Shown here in pieces: positions 30,102 to 37,512 of a stretch of DNA of 37,532 nucleotides. Made by a program: the position numbers and the translations under genes. The notes under the pieces are model-generated. The model was not told where the DNA came from and did not search any database. It saw only the letters and a program-made list of their open reading frames with translations. The first letter of the stretch is position 1, and every line of letters starts with the position of its first letter. This stretch comes from a virus. The stretch covers positions 1 to 37,532 of the IMG/VR virus record IMGVR_UViG_3300025112_006667, one strand, 5' to 3'.

Positions 30102-31504
30102 AAATACTTTTTGTAGTTCCTCAATTAGATTATGCAGATCAAATTTCTGTTGCTTATCTTTCAGCGGTGGTAAAAAATTTAGGGCACGAAACTGAATTTT
30201 TTAATGCCAGAGTGAATGAGTGTAGATTTGAAGAGTCATTTTGTATTTTATCATTACAGCTTATTTCTCCCGATATAATAGCTTACACAACTACTATCCA
30301 ACACTTTGAAGAGATTTGTTATTGGAATGCTATGGCAAAGAAGAATTGGGATTTTATTTCAATTCTTGGTGGTGCTCATGCTACATTTGCACCTGAAACA
30401 TTTAAAGATAGTGGAATGGATTATTATTGTATTGGGGAGGGTGAAAGTGCTTTTGAAATATTTTTAAAAGGTGCTGAAGCTGGGTTAGGAGTTACTAAAA
30501 ATAATGTAGTAATTTCTCCTAATATAATTTGTAAGGGTGGTTATAATCATACAAATGTAAAAAGACTTAATTTAATTCAAGATTTGGATTCGCTACCTTT
30601 CCCTGATAGAGATTTAACATTAGCAAATTCATATTTGAAAGATACTCCAAAGAAAACATTTTATACATCAAGAGGCTGTCCGTATAGCTGTAGTTACTGT
30701 GCCAACAATCATTATAATAAAATGTATAGAGGGCAAAAGATAGTAAGAAGGTTTTCTGTTGATAGGATTATAGAAGAAATTCAATATGTAAAAAGTAAAT
30801 ACAGGTGTGATTTTATAAAGTTTGGTGATGATTTATTTGCTTTGAAGGCTGACGATTGGTTGTATGAATTTTCAGTAGAATATATGGATAAAATTAATAT
30901 TCCATTTAATTGTTATTTACGGATTGATAGTGTTGATGATAGTTTGTTGACAATGTTAAAGATGGCAGGTTGTCATTCAGTTCATTTGTCTATTGATAGT
31001 GTAAATCCAGATATAAGAGAAAGGATTTTAAATAGAAAATCAAAATCAAATATCTGGCAGATAGGAGATAAGTTAGAGTTGATTCATAAGTATGGCATAG
31101 AGACATGGGTGAACTATATGTTAGCAGCACCTGAATCTACAGTTGGTGATGATTTGCACACTATGACTATTTCTAAAATTAGCAAAGTTTCATATACGAG
31201 TTATTCAATGACTGATCCAATTAAAGGTACAGATTTATATGATTATTGCATAGATAAAGGTTACATTGATAAAAGTTATTCAGGTGATATGAGTAACTGT
31301 TCAACAAGATCGACATTGAAATGTTTTACTAATAAAGATAAAGATGTTCGATACAATATTTATTTGTTAGGAGCATTGTGTGGGAAAGTTCCTTATTGGA
31401 TTTTGTTTTGTTTAATATTTTATATTAAGCCAAATAGGTTCTTTGAGTGGATTCATAAAAAGTATTATGAGTATAATATAGAAAAGGTCATTTTTAAATT
31501 GTAA
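30098..31504 (+). CDS. B12-binding-type radical SAM enzyme
   Basis: 468 aa. The N-terminal ~130 residues fit the cobalamin-binding fold (KILFVVPQLDYADQISVAYL, ISILGGAHATFAPE, YYCIGEGESAFEIFL), though the DxHxxG base-off motif is absent. The radical SAM core begins TSRGCPYSCSYCANNHY, with Cys194, Cys198 and Cys201 holding the 4Fe-4S cluster. FIKFGDDLFAL, GCHSVHLSIDSVNPDIRERI and ETWVNYMLAAPEST follow. Relatives include P-, C- and ring-forming enzymes and methylases of sugars and antibiotics. In this gene set, C-methylation or rearrangement of a sugar is plausible. It overlaps the nucleotidyltransferase by four bases and ends with a hydrophobic patch (VPYWILFCLIFYI). Confidence 0.88.
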   Translation: MKILFVVPQLDYADQISVAYLSAVVKNLGHETEFFNARVNECRFEESFCILSLQLISPDIIAYTTTIQHFEEICYWNAMAKKNWDFISILGGAHATFAPETFKDSGMDYYCIGEGESAFEIFLKGAEAGLGVTKNNVVISPNIICKGGYNHTNVKRLNLIQDLDSLPFPDRDLTLANSYLKDTPKKTFYTSRGCPYSCSYCANNHYNKMYRGQKIVRRFSVDRIIEEIQYVKSKYRCDFIKFGDDLFALKADDWLYEFSVEYMDKINIPFNCYLRIDSVDDSLLTMLKMAGCHSVHLSIDSVNPDIRERILNRKSKSNIWQIGDKLELIHKYGIETWVNYMLAAPESTVGDDLHTMTISKISKVSYTSYSMTDPIKGTDLYDYCIDKGYIDKSYSGDMSNCSTRSTLKCFTNKDKDVRYNIYLLGALCGKVPYWILFCLIFYIKPNRFFEWIHKKYYEYNIEKVIFKL

Positions 31505-31514
31505 GGAGGAAAAT

Positions 31515-31661
31515 ATGTGTGCTTGTAACAATTGCAAAGAAATAGAAAGATTAAGAAAAGCAGCAGATGTTGTGATAGATGGAGCACGTAGGGGCAGCAA
31601 GAGTACTCAGGAAATAGATATTTTAAAAGAAGTGTTATCTGTTCTTGAAAGAAAAGTATGA
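31515..31661 (+). CDS. Small Cys-containing protein of unknown function
   Basis: 48 aa. AAGGAGGAAAAT precedes the ATG, a strong RBS. It starts MCACNNCKEIERLRKAADVV, with Cys at 2, 4 and 7, which could bind a metal. The rest is helical. It overlaps the nuclease gene by four bases (ATGA) and may be co-translated. No family recognised. Confidence 0.65.
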   Translation: MCACNNCKEIERLRKAADVVIDGARRGSKSTQEIDILKEVLSVLERKV

Positions 31662-32185
31662 AAAAAGGTGGAGGCAAAGCAAAAGGTGGAGAGTTTGAAA
31701 GATGGGTTTGTAAACAGTTGAGCCTTGCTATATCTAATGATAAGAGAGATGACATATTTTGGCGGTCAGCTATGTCGGGAGGTAGGGCGACTGTTAAATT
31801 TAAAAAAGGTGTGAAGAATGTAACACAAGTTGGTGATATTTCTGCTATTGATCCTATTGGAAATAAGTTAACAGATAAGTTTGTAATTGAATGTAAGAGA
31901 TATAAAAATATTCGGTGGGATTCTTTAATTTATGGAACTCCTACAGGTGGTAATATTTTAGAATTTTGGCAAAAAGTTCAAGAGGAAGCGATTAGAGTTA
32001 AAAAATCTCCTTTACTTATAATTAAAGAAAATGGACGAATACCTGTTATTTGTATTAATTATTTTACGAATATTGAGCATCCTGTGATAACTTCCAATTA
32101 TTTTAAAGTTTTTTGGTTTTCTAATTTTTTAAAAAACATTAAAAAGTTCACAGAAAAAAGAAAGATTAAGATAAATTATGAGTAA
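31658..32185 (+). CDS. PD-(D/E)XK nuclease, Holliday-junction-resolvase-like
   Basis: 175 aa. The N-terminus KGGEFERWVCKQL holds the conserved Glu helix, VGDISAIDP supplies the metal-binding Asp, and FVIECKRYK gives the E-x-K core of the PD-(D/E)XK fold. This order (Glu helix, GDI, ExK) is usual for phage resolvases and RecU-like or restriction-like nucleases. Its place directly upstream of SbcD/SbcC homologues suggests processing of recombination intermediates or DNA ends. The basic C-terminus (KFTEKRKIKIN) would help DNA binding. Exact substrate unknown. Confidence 0.78.
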   Translation: MKKGGGKAKGGEFERWVCKQLSLAISNDKRDDIFWRSAMSGGRATVKFKKGVKNVTQVGDISAIDPIGNKLTDKFVIECKRYKNIRWDSLIYGTPTGGNILEFWQKVQEEAIRVKKSPLLIIKENGRIPVICINYFTNIEHPVITSNYFKVFWFSNFLKNIKKFTEKRKIKINYE

Positions 32186-33173
32186 ATTGATTTGTACAGA
32201 TTTACATTTAGATGATAACATTAGGAATGAATATAGATGGGAGATATTTCCTTGGTTGAAGAAACAGGGGGAGAAAAATAATAGTATTATACTTTATATT
32301 CTTGGAGATATTTGTGATCGGAAAAATAATCATTCAGATAAGTTAGTTAATAGGATCGTAGATTCTTTTATAGGATTATCTGAAGTATTTGCAGAGATAC
32401 ATATTGTTAAAGGAAATCACGACTATGATAAGGATGATAGTATTCCGTTTTTTAAATTTTTAGATGAACTTGATGGTGTTTATTTTATAAATAAAAAAAC
32501 TCAGGATTCTTCTTTAGAATTATTTTTGCCTCATACAAGAAACCCTTCAAAGGATTGGAAAGATTTAGATTTTAATAAATATAAGATAGTGTATATGCAT
32601 CAAATGGTTAAGGGTTCAAAGGTGCATGATAACTATTGTATTGAAGAAGGTTATGATCCAACTAATTTTAAAAAATATAAAAATACACTATTTATATCAG
32701 GAGATAATCATATTCCACAAGAGATAGGAGATAATTTTATTTATGTTGGTGCTCCTTACCCAGTAAAGTTTGGGGATAATTATACAGGTAGGATATTACA
32801 TATTTCTATGGAAAATAGAATAGAAAGTATAAATTATCCAACAATAGCAAAGAGAAGTTTTAAGATAAAAGATGTTTCTGAATTAAAGAATTTAGAATAT
32901 AAAAGAGGGGATCATGTGAAAGTTGAAATTAATTTATCTAGATCAGAGTTCCATGAATACCCTGCAATACGAAAAGGAGTGAATGAATTTTGTAAAACAA
33001 ATAAACTTGAATTGTTTTCTGTTGAATTAAAACCAAAAAAGAGTAAGCGGTTAAGGTTGAAGTCTTCTAGTGTTACTGGATCATTGACAAATCCTTCTCA
33101 GATTTTAAAAGAATTTTCTGAAAAAGAAAAGATAGACGATGAACTATTAAAAGTGGGGGAAGAGTTACTTTGA
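32178..33173 (+). CDS. SbcD/Mre11-like exonuclease subunit (T4 gp47-like)
   Basis: 331 aa. Calcineurin-like phosphoesterase motifs are in order: ICTDLHLDD (D-x-H), LGDICDRKNNH (GDxxD), VKGNHDYD (GNHD), YMHQM (His) and FISGDNHIPQ (the GHxH site with one His as Asp-Asn-His). These residues bind two manganese ions. The partner ATPase follows with a four-base overlap. In T4, gp46/gp47 trims DNA ends for recombination-dependent replication, which suits the RecA-like, SSB and resolvase genes here. Confidence 0.9.
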   Translation: MSKLICTDLHLDDNIRNEYRWEIFPWLKKQGEKNNSIILYILGDICDRKNNHSDKLVNRIVDSFIGLSEVFAEIHIVKGNHDYDKDDSIPFFKFLDELDGVYFINKKTQDSSLELFLPHTRNPSKDWKDLDFNKYKIVYMHQMVKGSKVHDNYCIEEGYDPTNFKKYKNTLFISGDNHIPQEIGDNFIYVGAPYPVKFGDNYTGRILHISMENRIESINYPTIAKRSFKIKDVSELKNLEYKRGDHVKVEINLSRSEFHEYPAIRKGVNEFCKTNKLELFSVELKPKKSKRLRLKSSSVTGSLTNPSQILKEFSEKEKIDDELLKVGEELL

Positions 33174-35047
33174 ATATTAGATCAATAACAATACAGGGTT
33201 TTAGGACATTTAAAGAAAGACAAACATTTAAGTTTGAAGATATAATTACTAAATCATTAAACTATGTAACAGGAAAGAATAAAGTAGAAGAGAATCTTGA
33301 AGCTAATGATGTTGGTAAAAGTTCTTTGTTTGAGGCTTTGTGTTTTGGTTTTTATGGACACACTTCTACAAAATTAAGGGCAAGTGATATTGCTAATTGG
33401 GATAGCGATAAGAAGTGTTATGTAGAAATTAAATTTGAAAAAAATAATATTGTTTATCGGTTAAAGCGCACATGGAACCCTAATGGTTTATCTATTTATG
33501 TTGTAGGTCATTCTGAAGAATGGAGAGGAAAAAATCAGAAAGAAGTAGATGATTTAATTGGGGTAGGGTTCTATGGATTTTTGTATTCAGTTTTTATAAG
33601 TCAGTTTACGTCTAAGTTTTTTGATCTTGAACCTTCTGAGAAGTTAAAGATATTTAGTGATATATTAAATTTAGATGATTGGATTCATAGAAGTGAGAAA
33701 GCTAAAGAGGAAGTAAAGTTAATAAAAAATGATATTGGTGTTTGCATCAATAATAGGCACACTTTGGAAGGCAAGATATCAGTTTTGGCTGAAAAGGATT
33801 ATGAAGAAGATATTAAATATTGGGATAAAAATCAAAAGACTAAAATAAAAGATATAGATGCTGATGTTCTTTTATTGAAAAAGGAAATTACTGTTTTTGA
33901 AAAAAATATATCTGAATTAAAAATAGAACAAAAAGAATTGAAGGAAGAGTTAAGGCTGGAGTCAAGAGAAATAGGCAAAGTGGTTAAAGAGCGTGATAAG
34001 ATAAGAGAGTGTGTATTAGATTTGGATAAGATTATCATGGTCAAAAATCATGCACTAGAGTTGATTGTGAAAAGTATAGATAAATTTGAAGAGGTTAAAG
34101 ATGAGTGTCCTTACTGTTTACAGAAGGTATCAGCTACATATCTTAGAGATGAGTTGAGAAAGTTAGATAAAGAGGCTAATAAAATAGAAACAGAGATGAA
34201 AGCTGATGATATAAATAAAACTAATATGGTTAAAAAAAGGAATGATATAGATTCAAAATTAGGTAAGTTAGATAAAGAATTAAATAATATTGAAGATGAC
34301 ATTAAATCAGTAGAAGATGAGCTGCGTGATGCTAGTATAAAAATGGAAAATAATAATAATAAAATAGATGATCGGTTAAGAAGTAAAAACAAAATCAACA
34401 GTGAAGATAACCCTTTTGTTAAGCTGAAAGAAGAGAATGATAGATTGCTAAAAAAAGTTAAAGATAATTTAAAACAGTTGGAAAAGGAATTGAGTGATTT
34501 AGAAAGGAAATCTAAATTGTATGAATATTGGGTTAAAGGTTTTAAAGATGTACGTTTATTTGTGGTTAGTCAGGCTTTACAAGAGTTTGAGATTTGTATA
34601 AATAACAATCTACAGAAATTAGGATTAAGTGATTGGGAAGTAGAATTAGACATTGAGAAGGAAACAAGAGGAGGTAAATCAATAAAGAGAGGATTTGAGG
34701 TAAGAGTTAATTCTCCTTATAATGATAGATCAGTCCCATTCAAATGTTGGGGTGGAGGTGTGTCTCAACGACTAAGAATAGCAGGTACAATGGGGCTGAT
34801 AGATTTAATAAGAAGTAGAACAGGATCAGATTGGAATATAGAGATATGGGATGAACCTACACAATGGTTATCGGAAAATGGGATTGACGATTTGCTTGAG
34901 TTATTGATGGAAAGAGCTTCATCATCAGAGAAGAAATTATTTTTAATTGACCATAGAAAGTTAAATAGTTTTGGCGGGTTCTATAATATAATAAATATAG
35001 AGAAGGATATTGATGGAAGTAAGATTTCAATAGAGACGGATGGATAG
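33170..35047 (+). CDS. SbcC/Rad50-like ATPase (T4 gp46-like)
   Basis: 625 aa. N-terminus SITIQGFRTFKERQTFKFED, then TGKNKVEENLEANDVGKSSL, a Walker A in which several residues are inserted before DVGKS. A long coiled coil (about residues 180-480) is broken by DECPYCLQKVS, the CxxC zinc hook. The C-terminal lobe has the signature-like CWGGGVSQRLRIAG and Walker B EIWDEPTQWLSENG with the D-loop, then FLIDHRKL (switch His). It forms the ATP-driven clamp for the gp47-like nuclease encoded upstream. The coiled coil is shorter than in SbcC but close to gp46. Confidence 0.92.
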   Translation: MNIRSITIQGFRTFKERQTFKFEDIITKSLNYVTGKNKVEENLEANDVGKSSLFEALCFGFYGHTSTKLRASDIANWDSDKKCYVEIKFEKNNIVYRLKRTWNPNGLSIYVVGHSEEWRGKNQKEVDDLIGVGFYGFLYSVFISQFTSKFFDLEPSEKLKIFSDILNLDDWIHRSEKAKEEVKLIKNDIGVCINNRHTLEGKISVLAEKDYEEDIKYWDKNQKTKIKDIDADVLLLKKEITVFEKNISELKIEQKELKEELRLESREIGKVVKERDKIRECVLDLDKIIMVKNHALELIVKSIDKFEEVKDECPYCLQKVSATYLRDELRKLDKEANKIETEMKADDINKTNMVKKRNDIDSKLGKLDKELNNIEDDIKSVEDELRDASIKMENNNNKIDDRLRSKNKINSEDNPFVKLKEENDRLLKKVKDNLKQLEKELSDLERKSKLYEYWVKGFKDVRLFVVSQALQEFEICINNNLQKLGLSDWEVELDIEKETRGGKSIKRGFEVRVNSPYNDRSVPFKCWGGGVSQRLRIAGTMGLIDLIRSRTGSDWNIEIWDEPTQWLSENGIDDLLELLMERASSSEKKLFLIDHRKLNSFGGFYNIINIEKDIDGSKISIETDG

Positions 35048-35132
35048 AATACTTGCCAAAGATACGAAGTTTTGTCAAGCTGGTGGTTGTAAAAAACCAA
35101 TAAGTGAATGGAAAGGTGGAGTTGGGTTTTAA
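35040..35132 (+). CDS. Possible 30-residue ORF
   Basis: It overlaps the end of the gp46-like gene by eight bases and reads MDRILAKDTKFCQAGGCKKP..., ending at TAA 35130-35132. Two Cys four residues apart (CQAGGC) may bind metal. No clear RBS. It may be a remnant of a larger gene. Confidence 0.35.
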   Translation: MDRILAKDTKFCQAGGCKKPISEWKGGVGF

Positions 35133-35142
35133 TGGTAAGCAC

Positions 35143-35170
35143 TTGACAGAATACCGTAGTAAAATAAGAT
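35143..35170 (+). promoter_or_regulatory. Candidate sigma-70 promoter before the Fic/tRNA region
   Basis: A perfect TTGACA at 35143-35148, 16 bases, then TAAGAT at 35165-35170 (4 of 6 in the -10 box). It lies in a non-coding gap, 30 bases before the small ORF at 35200. It could drive that ORF, Fic and the tRNAs using unmodified host polymerase. Confidence 0.5.
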
Positions 35171-35199
35171 TTGAGGGTACGGTAAATAGAGAGTAAAGG

Positions 35200-35364
35200 A
35201 TGAAAAAGTTAATTTGGAAATTAAAATTTGCTTTTACAATGTGGGACGAATCTGATTTGGGTTGGTTTAAGTGTTACGAATACGCGGGTATATCTTACGC
35301 AGACTGGTATGGAGAGGATCCTTTCGATGCGTGTTTTGAAGAAATGGATAATTGGAGTGATTAA
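35200..35364 (+). CDS. Small acidic/aromatic protein before Fic
   Basis: 54 aa; AGTAAAGG precedes the ATG. It starts basic (MKKLIWKLKFAFTMWDE) and then becomes acidic and aromatic (YAGISYADWYGEDPFDACFE), ending EEMDNWSD. It overlaps the Fic start by one base (TAATG). In Fic systems a small antitoxin is often encoded upstream, but this Fic protein seems to carry its own inhibitory motif, and this peptide has no such motif. Function unknown. Confidence 0.6.
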   Translation: MKKLIWKLKFAFTMWDESDLGWFKCYEYAGISYADWYGEDPFDACFEEMDNWSD

Positions 35365-35972
35365 TGAATTTAGACAATAGAAAATCAAGGTTACTAATTG
35401 AAGCATTAACTCATTCAAATTGGATTGAGAATGAGTGGTCAACGGATGCATTAGAACAATCCTTATGTGCATGGAGATTTCTTTATAATCATGATGAATT
35501 AAAAGATTTTCTTATTTTGTATACTCATAAAGCATTAATGATCGATAGAGATATTGAAGATAAATACAAAGGGCAATTTAGGGACTGCGCTGTTAGTATT
35601 GGTAATAGAACTTGTCCTGATGTGGGGAAGAAAGCATTAGAAGGTGCTGTTAACATGTGGATAGAGAAGTGGGATGTAAATAAAGTATTAAATGACAAGA
35701 CTTTAGATGTTGATAAAAAAAATCTTAAATGGCATCTTAACGCACATATTGAATTTGAACAGATACATCCATTTGTTGATGGTAACGGAAGAATAGGTAG
35801 AATGTTAATGAATTGGCAAGCATTAAAGTTAGGATTAGATCCTGTTGTAATTAAGGTAGAAGATAGGTTCAAATATTATGAGTGGTTTAATGAAGAATCT
35901 GGAAAAGATAAATTAGAACGTATCATTATTGAACAAGCAATAGATCATGCTAATAAATTAGATGCGGGATGA
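35364..35972 (+). CDS. Fic-domain AMP-transferase, class II (self-inhibited)
   Basis: 202 aa. The Fic core motif is HPFVDGNGRIGR at residues 135-146, complete (HPFxDGNGRxxR), so transfer of AMP or a similar group from a nucleotide to a target hydroxyl is expected. Near the N-terminus SNWIEN (18-23) fits the inhibitory pattern [S/T]xxxE[G/N], whose Glu22 would block the gamma-phosphate site, as in class II Fic proteins. The target is unknown: a host or phage protein could be modified during infection. Its last ten bases overlap the first tRNA gene. Confidence 0.9.
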   Translation: MNLDNRKSRLLIEALTHSNWIENEWSTDALEQSLCAWRFLYNHDELKDFLILYTHKALMIDRDIEDKYKGQFRDCAVSIGNRTCPDVGKKALEGAVNMWIEKWDVNKVLNDKTLDVDKKNLKWHLNAHIEFEQIHPFVDGNGRIGRMLMNWQALKLGLDPVVIKVEDRFKYYEWFNEESGKDKLERIIIEQAIDHANKLDAG

Positions 35973-36033
35973 TGTAGTGGTTACATGCTGGTCTCATAAG
36001 CCAGAAATCGGTGGTTCGATTCCACCTCCCGCA
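35963..36033 (+). tRNA. tRNA with CAU anticodon (Met-type)
   Basis: The acceptor stem TGCGGGA/TCCCGCA is seven perfect pairs; the anticodon arm is CTGGT-CTCATAA-GCCAG with CAT at 34-36; the T arm is GGTGG-TTCGATT-CCACC. The discriminator A is 36034 and CCA is not encoded. A normal 1-72 pair and the lack of three G-C pairs in the anticodon stem argue against initiator tRNA. Elongator Met or Ile(CAU, lysidine-modified) are both possible. It begins inside the Fic stop region. Confidence 0.88.
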
Positions 36034-36042
36034 ATAATATGT

Positions 36043-36115
36043 GTAGCTGTTGGTATAATTGGAATCATGCTGGCTTACGAGTCAGAGACGTCGGTTCGAT
36101 TCCGGCACAACTGCA
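36043..36115 (+). tRNA. Irregular tRNA, probably Val (UAC)
   Basis: The T arm GTCGG-TTCGATT-CCGGC is good. The acceptor GTAGCTG/CAACTGC pairs six of seven, with an extra A between T stem and acceptor. The anticodon arm CTGGC/GTCAG closes on only six bases (TTACGA), one short of normal; read as CTTACGA it gives UAC (Val), otherwise ACG (Arg). It may be a decaying gene or need unusual folding. CCA is not encoded. Confidence 0.55.
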
Positions 36116-36124
36116 ACTAAAAGA

Positions 36125-36195
36125 GGACACATGTACCAAGGGGGCGACAGACGTTTGCAACGTCCGTGGGGTAGGTTCGATTCCTACTGTCTCCA
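36125..36195 (+). tRNA. tRNA, probably Ala (UGC)
   Basis: Acceptor GGACACA/TGTCTCC pairs six of seven (C-C at 4-69). T arm GTAGG-TTCGATT-CCTAC is perfect. Anticodon arm GACG-TTTGCAA-CGTC puts TGC at 34-36. The G3-U70 pair that marks tRNA-Ala is A-T here, and the D arm (TACCAAGGGGGC) is unusual and weakly paired, so Cys (GCA) with a shifted loop is an alternative. CCA not encoded. Confidence 0.6.
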
Positions 36196-36205
36196 TTTAA
36201 AAAGA

Positions 36206-36279
36206 CTAAGTGTAGTATAATGGTATTATCCGCGATTTGGGGTCGTGAGATGGAGGTTCGATTCCTTCCACTTAGACCA
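36206..36279 (+). tRNA. tRNA-Pro (UGG), CCA encoded
   Basis: Acceptor CTAAGTG/CACTTAG perfect; anticodon arm CGCGA-TTTGGGG-TCGTG with TGG at 34-36; T arm GGAGG-TTCGATT-CCTTC. The discriminator A (36276) is followed by an encoded CCA (36277-36279), the only one of the five with a templated 3' end. Confidence 0.88.
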
Positions 36280-36286
36280 AAATAAT

Positions 36287-36358
36287 GCCGATATAGCTCA
36301 GCTGGTAGAGCATCTCTTTTGTAATGAGAAAGTCGTGGGTTCGAATCCTACTATCGGC
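36287..36358 (+). tRNA. tRNA-Thr (UGU)
   Basis: Canonical cloverleaf: acceptor GCCGATA/TATCGGC, D arm GCTC-AGCTGGTA-GAGC, anticodon arm TCTCT-TTTGTAA-TGAGA with TGT at 34-36, T arm GTGGG-TTCGAAT-CCTAC. A T-T pair closes the anticodon loop. CCA is not encoded. Confidence 0.92.
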
Positions 36359-36378
36359 CTTTTAATAAAGGTGACATT

Positions 36379-36642
36379 ATGGATTTTAGAAAAGAATTAA
36401 AAAAGAGAATACAAAAGTATTTGCCAAAGATAGTGAGTGATAAATTAGGTGCAGAATTCACTCAAAAAGAAATATTGTTAATGATGATAGATGCTTTTGA
36501 TTTACCTCCAAATGAAGTAGTTGAAGTGTTAGATCATATATCTAAAAAGTATAAATTAAAAACTGTAATATATACACCTGTAATGTTTAAAAAAGTGATG
36601 ACAGAGATAGGTGCATTTGCTACAAATTCAACTAATAATTAA
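36379..36642 (+). CDS. Small basic-helical protein of unknown function
   Basis: 87 aa, AAAGGTG before the ATG. It is helix-rich, with a basic N-terminus (RKELKKRIQKYLPKIVSDKL) and a middle that could be a small DNA-binding fold (FTQKEILLMMIDAFDLPPNE, VVEVLDHISKKYKL). It ends immediately before the next start codon. I recognise no family. Confidence 0.65.
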   Translation: MDFRKELKKRIQKYLPKIVSDKLGAEFTQKEILLMMIDAFDLPPNEVVEVLDHISKKYKLKTVIYTPVMFKKVMTEIGAFATNSTNN

Positions 36643-36942
36643 ATGGATAATAAACAATTACAAATTTTGTTAGATAATTATTTTAGTTTATTAGGTAAGG
36701 CTATTGATTCAGCAAGATTACATTTGGAAAAAAATTCTGGTAGGGAAGATGAGTTGTACTACAAAGATATGAAGCATAATAAACCTTATTGGATGGATGA
36801 GAAAAAAGTTAAGGAAGATCCTGATTATTCAATAAAACAAACAGGTGATTTCAAAGCTTTAAAAGAATTAATAGAGCTGAGAGGTGCTTTGTGGCAACAT
36901 ATGCAAACACTATTAGGTAATAGTAATAATGGCATACAATGA
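36643..36942 (+). CDS. Small protein of unknown function
   Basis: 99 aa, starting directly after the previous stop. It begins MDNKQLQILLDNYFSLLGKA and contains a charged central part (GREDELYYKDMKHNKPYWMD), ending in a helix (FKALKELIELRGALWQHMQ). It overlaps the next gene by 14 bases. Small terminase- or packaging-like proteins can look like this, but no motif supports it. Confidence 0.65.
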   Translation: MDNKQLQILLDNYFSLLGKAIDSARLHLEKNSGREDELYYKDMKHNKPYWMDEKKVKEDPDYSIKQTGDFKALKELIELRGALWQHMQTLLGNSNNGIQ

Positions 36943-37276
36943 AAAGTTAAATCGTTCAGTTCACCAGCTAATGGATATATGTGAACTTATTGGTTCTGCC
37001 AATACACTTCTGTTGTATGAGTACGCTAATTTCAAATATAAATATCACGGACATCTTTCCTTCCCGTCAATCAATTTTGTAGTTAATGTTTTGAAGGATA
37101 GAGATTTAATTGAAGATGTCAAAAGAGAAAGGTGTAAGAAATACACTAAGTACAATGCTAAAGAGATCATAGAAAAACATGGGATGTCTTTGGAGTTGTT
37201 TAATTATAAGATAAAGAAAATGAGAAAGATCAGAGATGAGGCAGTTAAAAAGAAAAAGAAAATAGAGATAATATAA
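36929..37276 (+). CDS. Small basic protein, possibly winged-helix
   Basis: 115 aa. The central part (SFPSINFVVNVLKDRDLIED, then CKKYTKYNAKEIIEKHG) has the helix-helix-wing look of a small winged-helix DNA-binding domain. The C-terminus is very basic (KKMRKIRDEAVKKKKK). It could be a transcriptional regulator of the right-end genes. No closer assignment is possible. Confidence 0.6.
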   Translation: MAYNEKLNRSVHQLMDICELIGSANTLLLYEYANFKYKYHGHLSFPSINFVVNVLKDRDLIEDVKRERCKKYTKYNAKEIIEKHGMSLELFNYKIKKMRKIRDEAVKKKKKIEII

Positions 37277-37292
37277 AAGGAGGTGAACTCTT

Positions 37293-37511
37293 ATGAGCAT
37301 TGCAAGAACATCAGCAGAAGAATATGTAAAAGAAAAACTTGAAAGATTTAAAGGTAAAAAAATTGAGGAACTTGTTGAAGCTGTAATGAAGGAACATAAT
37401 TACATAAAGAAATGTAAACAGGAAATAGAAAGATTGAACGATCAGATAGAAGAAATAGAAATGACTCCATGTGAAGATTTTATAAATTCATATGAGTATA
37501 GGGGAGAGTAA
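37293..37511 (+). CDS. Small coiled-coil protein of unknown function
   Basis: 72 aa. AAAGGAGGTGA just upstream is a full anti-SD match, so high expression is expected. The sequence is helical throughout (EEYVKEKLERFKGKKIEEL, then KKCKQEIERLNDQIEEIEMT), with heptad spacing in the second half. It ends acidic. No family recognised. Confidence 0.7.
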   Translation: MSIARTSAEEYVKEKLERFKGKKIEELVEAVMKEHNYIKKCKQEIERLNDQIEEIEMTPCEDFINSYEYRGE

Positions 37512-37512
37512 T

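Noticed and set aside
35525-35872. Minus-strand 115-codon ORF
   Set aside because: It is fully antisense to the Fic core motif and has no RBS; a shadow of fic.
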